Of a stretch of DNA of 40,573 bases, positions 36,044 to 40,573 are shown one piece after another (position 1 is the stretch's first letter; every line of letters begins with the position of its first letter). A model generated the notes under the pieces. The model made no database searches and had not been told where the DNA came from. It saw only the letters and a list, made by a program, of their open reading frames with translations. Made by a program: the position numbers and the translations under genes. The DNA is from Actinomycetota bacterium. Its GTDB lineage: Bacteria; Actinomycetota; Thermoleophilia; Solirubrobacterales; Solirubrobacteraceae. The DNA lies in assembly GCA_005883215.1 (NCBI GenBank), contig VAYS01000034.1, positions 1 to 40,573 of the forward strand, written 5' to 3'.

Positions 36044-36517
36044 ATGCGGGCGCGCCGTGGGGTCGTACGTGTCGCGGTGCTGTTGGCAGGTTTGTGTGCC
36101 CTGTCTTGCGCGGGGGCGTTGGCGCTGGCGGATTCGCCTGAGCGGACGCCCCGGTTGACGCGCTCGTTGCTGGCGCGCTTGGCGGCCCACCGCCATGCAA
36201 TGTCACTGCGCTCGAATCCGCAAGCGCCGCGGGCCATCGCCCATGACTCGACTGAGCCTGGGCGCGTCGTCCTCGGCTCCCAGACGGCCCACGTTTCTGA
36301 CCCCAGCAGCCAGGCGCTACGCCTAGCGCTAAGCGATTTTGGCGGTGTTCTGGACGCGCCGGGGACCGCGGCGCCCGGTGTTCGGGGCGTGCGGATCCGC
36401 CGGTGGCTTTCGGATGAGAGCGCGGTGGTCACTCTCCCGGGATATCCCGGCGCAGGCTGCTCGGGGCGCTCCTCTGGGCGGGATCATCCGGACCCGTTCA
36501 TCCCCACCCGGGAATAG
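36044..36517 (+). CDS. Short secreted protein, probable truncated paralogue of the large surface protein
   Basis: A 157-residue protein with an N-terminal signal peptide (VVRVAVLLAGLCALSCAGAL; cleavage after about ALADS). Residues 97-134 (FGGVLDAPGTAAPGV; RWLSDESAVVTLPG) match residues 167-203 of the large protein starting at 37730 (FGDYLDAPAFPWPAL; RFVGDQAAVVKYPSG), and both genes share the same promoter-leader. The end (TLPGYPGAGCSGRSSGRDHP onwards) shows no match, so a deletion or frameshift after the first domain is likely. It may be a pseudogene remnant or a functional short variant. Confidence 0.65.
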   Translation: MRARRGVVRVAVLLAGLCALSCAGALALADSPERTPRLTRSLLARLAAHRHAMSLRSNPQAPRAIAHDSTEPGRVVLGSQTAHVSDPSSQALRLALSDFGGVLDAPGTAAPGVRGVRIRRWLSDESAVVTLPGYPGAGCSGRSSGRDHPDPFIPTRE

Positions 36518-36554
36518 CGCACTCCCGGGCCGCTCTCGTGATCTACTTGAATGT

Positions 36555-37253
36555 ATGCGGCCCAGCGAGAAATGGTCTGTCCGGTTCCTGCTCGATGAAG
36601 AGACAGCGAGAGCACTGACTGACACACAGTCGTGGGGCTGGCCTAGCCAGGTGTCGTCCATGTCAGTTGGGGGCTGGCACGGCGACGCACTGGACCCTGA
36701 GCCATACGTGACCTTTGAACTCGATGCTAGTGGGCCGGAGGGCGCTGAGGGCCATGCACGCAAGTTCGTTGATCAAGCGCGCAGAGCCGCAGGGCTTCCG
36801 CGACGCAGGCTTACAGTTGTTTGGGTAGCTCCCTTGCGGGAGCAGGACCAGAGTAGCCATCGGTTCCTGGAACAAGCGAGAGACCTGTTCGGCAGCGAGC
36901 AATATGAACTAGCTATTGTCGCTGCACAGATCCACTTTGAGCTTCAGGTGCGACTGCTTATGGAGCGAGCCGCAACACGGATCGGTAAAGCGTGGGCGAA
37001 GCGTCTGACCAAGAACCCGCGCGTGGCGATGTTCGCGAACGATGTCAGTACCGCGGCGGCGGAGCTCCTGCTCCAGATCGACGTGACGCAGCAATCACTC
37101 TGGCCGGCTTACAAACTGCACCTTAGTCGCCGAAATGCCGTTGTACACGAGGGTGCTGTGATGGCACGAAAAGAGGCGCAGGAGTCGATCGACACCGTGC
37201 GGAGGTTTTGGGCCGAGCTTGCCAAGGTCGAGCGGCCGACCACGCTCTTCTAG
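36555..37253 (+). CDS. HEPN-domain protein, possible ribonuclease
   Basis: A 232-residue protein. The N-terminal part (1-95) is a sheet-rich domain of unknown family. The C-terminal part (about 105-225) is helical, with QYELAIVAAQIHFELQVRLL as the first HEPN helix pair and SRRNAVVHEG carrying Arg193-x4-His198, the Rx4-6H motif of HEPN ribonucleases. Many HEPN proteins are toxins or defence effectors, but no partner nucleotidyltransferase or antitoxin is adjacent. It sits between the short and large surface-protein genes; the G+C content looks lower than that of its neighbours, suggesting acquisition. Confidence 0.75.
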   Translation: MRPSEKWSVRFLLDEETARALTDTQSWGWPSQVSSMSVGGWHGDALDPEPYVTFELDASGPEGAEGHARKFVDQARRAAGLPRRRLTVVWVAPLREQDQSSHRFLEQARDLFGSEQYELAIVAAQIHFELQVRLLMERAATRIGKAWAKRLTKNPRVAMFANDVSTAAAELLLQIDVTQQSLWPAYKLHLSRRNAVVHEGAVMARKEAQESIDTVRRFWAELAKVERPTTLF

Positions 37254-37607
37254 GCTGCGATGGCGCGTCGGCAGGAAGTCGATATGACGCTCGTCTGGCA
37301 TCAAGAGTCGCTCTCTATGAAGGAGGGGGTTGGTCAATTAGGTCTGGACGGTAGTTGGTCATGATCCTCGGCAGCGCTGAGGGCCTGGAGCAGGGCTCAT
37401 CTCTCTATCGCCTCCTCGACGGGAGGACCAGGTGGAATTGGAGGTTCGATCCGGTAGCGCATCTCAGAAAGGCCGCGCGGCCTGTAGTCGACCAGGAGTC
37501 CGGTCCGAGCTTGCGGGCGGGTTGCCGACGCTCGATGTCCCGCTGGTGGGCCCCCGTCGGACTTCCAGACGAGGGCACCGCCGCCTGATGAGGATCGCGT
37601 GCGTCCG
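37254..37607. other. 354-bp intergenic region before leader copy B
   Basis: No supported gene. A short open frame (37355-37588) lacks a Shine-Dalgarno site and recognisable features. The right end runs into the duplicated promoter-leader of the surface protein. Confidence 0.5.
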
Positions 37608-37712
37608 CCTAAACGATTGTTCGATTGCGACCTACCCAGTTTTGGGGCATAGTGGGCCTCACCACTTAGGCTTTTTTTAGTGGGCTGACTGTTCGGCGCG
37701 TATTGGCGTCAG
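37608..37712 (+). repeat. Conserved promoter-leader element, copy B
   Basis: Partner of copy A. It has -35-like TTGCGA (37625-37630), 17-bp spacer, -10-like CATAGT (37648-37653), then a hairpin with CCACT (37662-37666) facing AGTGG (37679-37683) around a TTTTTTT loop segment. GGAGG (37717-37721) precedes the ATG at 37730. Confidence 0.7.
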
Positions 37713-37729
37713 GGATGGAGGGGCGTGCC

Positions 37730-40573
37730 ATGGATGGCGGGCGTCGTTGTGCTGCGCGGGTTTCTGGGGACCTGAGAGGAACGCGGAGGCGGACGCGTCC
37801 GGGGCGAGAGGCGCTGTTGTATCGCGCCATGGTTGGCGTGAGTTCGGCTGTGCTGGCGGCCATCAAGTCGTCGCGTCGGCGCAGCAGGTTCGCCGAGCAT
37901 CACCTGTACATCGGCGGCGGCGATCGTCGTTTCTTCCTCGCTTTGGCGATCTCGCGCCGCACGGTGCTGGGCGCGCTGACAGTTCTCGTCATGATGCTGC
38001 CGATGGCCGCCGCGCCTCCGGCGTTTGGCGCTAGCACGGATCGGTTGGCCGAGGCGATGCGTCCTGATAATCCTGCGTTTCAGGCCGCGGAGGCAGCGGG
38101 CCAGCGCAGGGAACAGGCCCGGCGCCAGCATCGGGATAGCGCAGCTGGAAAGCGCGAGCGCGAGGACTCACGCGCGTCCTACCGGGACAAGTCGTCCACT
38201 GAGGCGGTCGGTACAGCGCGGAAGAAGTTCGGTGATTACCTGGACGCGCCAGCGTTTCCGTGGCCAGCGTTGGGCTCAGGCCAAGTCCTCGAGCGGTTCG
38301 TTGGAGATCAGGCGGCTGTGGTCAAGTACCCGAGCGGAAAGAGGGGGCTCGTCCAGGGTTCGGTGCCTTTGCGAGGGCAGACACCAGACGGCACGAAGGC
38401 GCCGATCGACTTGCGTCTGTCAGATCAGGGCACCGCGTTCGCGCCGCGTAGCGCGCTTGGGGCGATGCGACTGCCCAAGCGGTCGAGCGATGGGCTCCGT
38501 CTGGCGACTCTCGGTGTCAACATCCGCGTTGTCGGCGACCGCGGCCAAGCGGCTCAAGTGATTCGCGACAAGGCGTTCTACGCCAACGTCCTCCCAGACA
38601 GCGACCTGATCCTCAGACCCCTGCCGGGCGGTTCAGAGCTATCAGTGCTACTGCGCTCCCCGGCGAGCCCGCACGCGGTGACACTGGCTTTTGATCTCCC
38701 GTCGGGAGGAAGCCTGCGTTACGCCGGTCCGCTTGACATGACGCCCCCCGCGCCCCCTGGCTCCGTCGATGTGATGGAGGGCGGCCGGCGGATCGCCGTG
38801 GTCAGCCCGGCCGAGGCGGTCGACGCACAAGGCCAGCCTGTTCCGGTGCGATACGAGCTCAAGGGCGACGACCAGCTAATCATGCACGTGGGTGACACGT
38901 CAAACGTGACGTGGCCGGTGATGATCGACCCGACCACGGCGATTTACGACCTTTACGGCCAGGCCAGCAGCACTAGCTGGCCCGGCTGGGGCTTTACGAG
39001 CGCCCAAGGCGACGCCTTCGCGCCGAGCATTTACGGTAACGCGCTCTACATCTCAGAGTACAACGCCTACTACACCGCCGGCCATTACGCCTACTGGTTC
39101 AGGACGGCCGCACCCGATTCGTACATCTACAGAGTGGATGAGGCGAACACGAGCAATTCTGGATATGGCGAGGAGCTTTTCGGCGGCTTATGCTGCGAAA
39201 CGGCCGCTCCATATACAGGGTTTTACAACTTTGGCTACTGGTTCACGCCGACCGATTCGACGCAGCAAGGCGGGGGCTACGCCGAGAGGATCGATCCCTC
39301 CTACGACCAGGGCGTCACGACATACTACTGCGGGCACTCCTGTACGCCAGGCACCGACATCCCGACCGGGAACTTCGCTGCCCTCGGCATGGAAGCAACG
39401 TATAGCTTCAACCCCTACCCGGCGATTCCTCAGGTGGCTATGGGCACCGCGGCCACCTTCTCCTCCGACAACTATCCGCCCAACATCTCCTTCACGAGTC
39501 ACACCGGGACGGGTTGGCTAAAGACTGGGAGCACCGACACGGTGACACTTGCGACGAGTGATCGCGGACTAGGGCTCGGCCAGGCCACCGTCACCGGTCC
39601 CGGTGTGCCGACGGCGACCGCGTCCGCCCCGTGCGATGGCCATTACAACAGCTGTCCGCTCAGCTGGAATCCGCAGGTGACCTACTCGGTCACCGACAGC
39701 ACCCCCGAGGGCTCAAACACAATCACCGGCAACGCGACCGACATCGTCGGCAACCAAACGGGAGACAGCGCGCATCCGCCAGCGACTTGGGGGATCAGGG
39801 TCGACCACACACCGCCAGCGATCAGCTTCAGCGACACGCTATTTGACAACAACATCGACCCTAATGATCCGACCCACCCGACCCTCGACGAAGACGCCTA
39901 CAACCTGCACATCTCGGCCAGCGACAGCCTCTCAGGCGTCGCCTCGGCCGATGTCACCGTGGACAACCAAAACCCGCCCGACGGAGCAGCACACTTCGTC
40001 CCCACGAGCTGCAGCGGCGACGGCTGCTCGCTCGATGCCAACTGGACCTTCAACACCCCGGTCTACGAGGACGGCGTGCACGAGATCGAGGTCACCGCGA
40101 GAGACAATGCGGGCAACTCTTCGGCCCCCCAGACGTTCTATGTCGATGTGGAAGGCGCCGAAGCAAAACCCGGACAACCCGACACCTCCGCCGACGACTC
40201 GCCGACCGCGGGAACAGGCAGCTCGGACCGCAGCGTCTACTGCAACTCGTCGACCACCGAATGCGCTTCGGCCATCGCTGGCAACGCGTACACCACCGCG
40301 GTCGCCGCCGAACAACCCCTCGACAAAAACGTCTCCCCGCTGTTCGTAGGAGCCGACTCCACCCAAGGGACGTTCGGCCCCCAGCTGCCGGCCCGGCGCT
40401 ATGGCTTTGACGATCAGAGCCCGATGGTCTCGACGACGCGTAGACCCAACGTCTACGGTGACTCCGCTTACCAGAGCCTGAACATCATGCGGGTGAGACT
40501 GGTTGTCCCCTACGACCTAGTGCCGGCCGGCGCAAATTCGGGAGATCACGCCTCGGTCAACCGGCTCCAGCAC
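37730..40573 (+). CDS. Large secreted surface protein (partial, C-terminal end outside window)
   Basis: At least 948 residues, open to the window end. A long N-terminal region precedes a signal/anchor helix (RRTVLGALTVLVMMLPMAAA, about 77-96) with a basic flank. A coiled, charged linker follows (EQARRQHRDSAAGKREREDS), then a beta-rich domain with SVPLRGQTPDGTKAPIDLRL. Ig-like domains follow near 39830-40150 (AYNLHISASDSLSGVASADV; HEIEVTARDNAGNSSAP). The end (RYGFDDQSPMVSTTRR; LNIMRVRLVVPYDLVP) begins what looks like a TIM-barrel or glycosidase-like domain of secreted Thermoleophilia proteins. ATG 37730 has GGAGG upstream; ATG 37829 is an in-frame alternative. Confidence 0.8.
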   Translation, partial: MDGGRRCAARVSGDLRGTRRRTRPGREALLYRAMVGVSSAVLAAIKSSRRRSRFAEHHLYIGGGDRRFFLALAISRRTVLGALTVLVMMLPMAAAPPAFGASTDRLAEAMRPDNPAFQAAEAAGQRREQARRQHRDSAAGKREREDSRASYRDKSSTEAVGTARKKFGDYLDAPAFPWPALGSGQVLERFVGDQAAVVKYPSGKRGLVQGSVPLRGQTPDGTKAPIDLRLSDQGTAFAPRSALGAMRLPKRSSDGLRLATLGVNIRVVGDRGQAAQVIRDKAFYANVLPDSDLILRPLPGGSELSVLLRSPASPHAVTLAFDLPSGGSLRYAGPLDMTPPAPPGSVDVMEGGRRIAVVSPAEAVDAQGQPVPVRYELKGDDQLIMHVGDTSNVTWPVMIDPTTAIYDLYGQASSTSWPGWGFTSAQGDAFAPSIYGNALYISEYNAYYTAGHYAYWFRTAAPDSYIYRVDEANTSNSGYGEELFGGLCCETAAPYTGFYNFGYWFTPTDSTQQGGGYAERIDPSYDQGVTTYYCGHSCTPGTDIPTGNFAALGMEATYSFNPYPAIPQVAMGTAATFSSDNYPPNISFTSHTGTGWLKTGSTDTVTLATSDRGLGLGQATVTGPGVPTATASAPCDGHYNSCPLSWNPQVTYSVTDSTPEGSNTITGNATDIVGNQTGDSAHPPATWGIRVDHTPPAISFSDTLFDNNIDPNDPTHPTLDEDAYNLHISASDSLSGVASADVTVDNQNPPDGAAHFVPTSCSGDGCSLDANWTFNTPVYEDGVHEIEVTARDNAGNSSAPQTFYVDVEGAEAKPGQPDTSADDSPTAGTGSSDRSVYCNSSTTECASAIAGNAYTTAVAAEQPLDKNVSPLFVGADSTQGTFGPQLPARRYGFDDQSPMVSTTRRPNVYGDSAYQSLNIMRVRLVVPYDLVPAGANSGDHASVNRLQH

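Noticed and set aside
37355..37588. 77-codon open frame between the HEPN and surface-protein genes
   Set aside because: No start signal, no recognisable content, low coding likelihood.

Overview
The window is about 70% G+C with dense actinobacterial coding. The gene set (wHTH protein with Arg/Gly tail, NAD-dependent IDH beside Mdh, Hsp20-Lon pair, sigma/zinc-finger fusion protein, large YD/Ig-like surface protein) suggests a soil actinomycetote, most likely of the Thermoleophilia (Solirubrobacterales). This placement is an inference from sequence style and gene families; no marker such as 16S rRNA is present. I saw no rRNA, tRNA or CRISPR array.

Bases 1 to about 18300 are chromosomal housekeeping and stress genes. 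They include an M50 site-2 protease (cut by the window edge), an AidB-type acyl-CoA dehydrogenase, isocitrate and malate dehydrogenases, a small HTH protein, a SRPBCC protein, an NAD(P)-binding protein, an FMN-dependent alpha-hydroxy-acid oxidase, an MBL-fold hydrolase, Hsp20 overlapping Lon, a TetR regulator, a diiron R2-like/SCP2 fusion protein, a PIN/RHH toxin-antitoxin pair and glycyl-tRNA synthetase. Bases 18369-19440 hold a second probable toxin-antitoxin pair (AbiEii-like nucleotidyltransferase plus partner) with a near-perfect 21-bp operator palindrome over its start codon. Bases 19684-21036 encode a membrane-anchored sigma-region-4/zinc-finger fusion.

Bases 21.1-31.0 kb form the most interesting part, an accessory island of two tightly packed, convergent operons whose stop codons lie 10 bp apart. 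The rightward operon encodes a Cys4 mini-protein, thymidylate synthase, dihydrofolate reductase, a HIT protein, an HLGH-motif nucleotidyltransferase and a two-domain dCMP-deaminase-like protein. The leftward operon encodes a DNPH1/nucleoside-deoxyribosyltransferase-like protein, an N4/N6 DNA methyltransferase, a phosphoribosyltransferase-like protein (PRTase-CE type), an ORC/CDC6-like AAA ATPase with an altered Walker A motif, and a Rossmann-like protein of unknown family. The last four overlap each other by 1-4 nt. I read this as a conflict/defence or DNA-modification locus linked to deoxynucleotide metabolism. The island is bracketed by an inverted pair of 63-bp, 84%-identical coding repeats.

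Right of the island lie a complete IS1182-type element (11-bp inverted repeats and a 4-bp target duplication GCCC), a phospholipase-C-type phosphoesterase beside a four-helix membrane protein, and two related secreted-protein loci. One of these loci is short and apparently truncated; the other is large and runs off the window. Both share a conserved promoter and leader hairpin, and a HEPN-domain gene sits between them.
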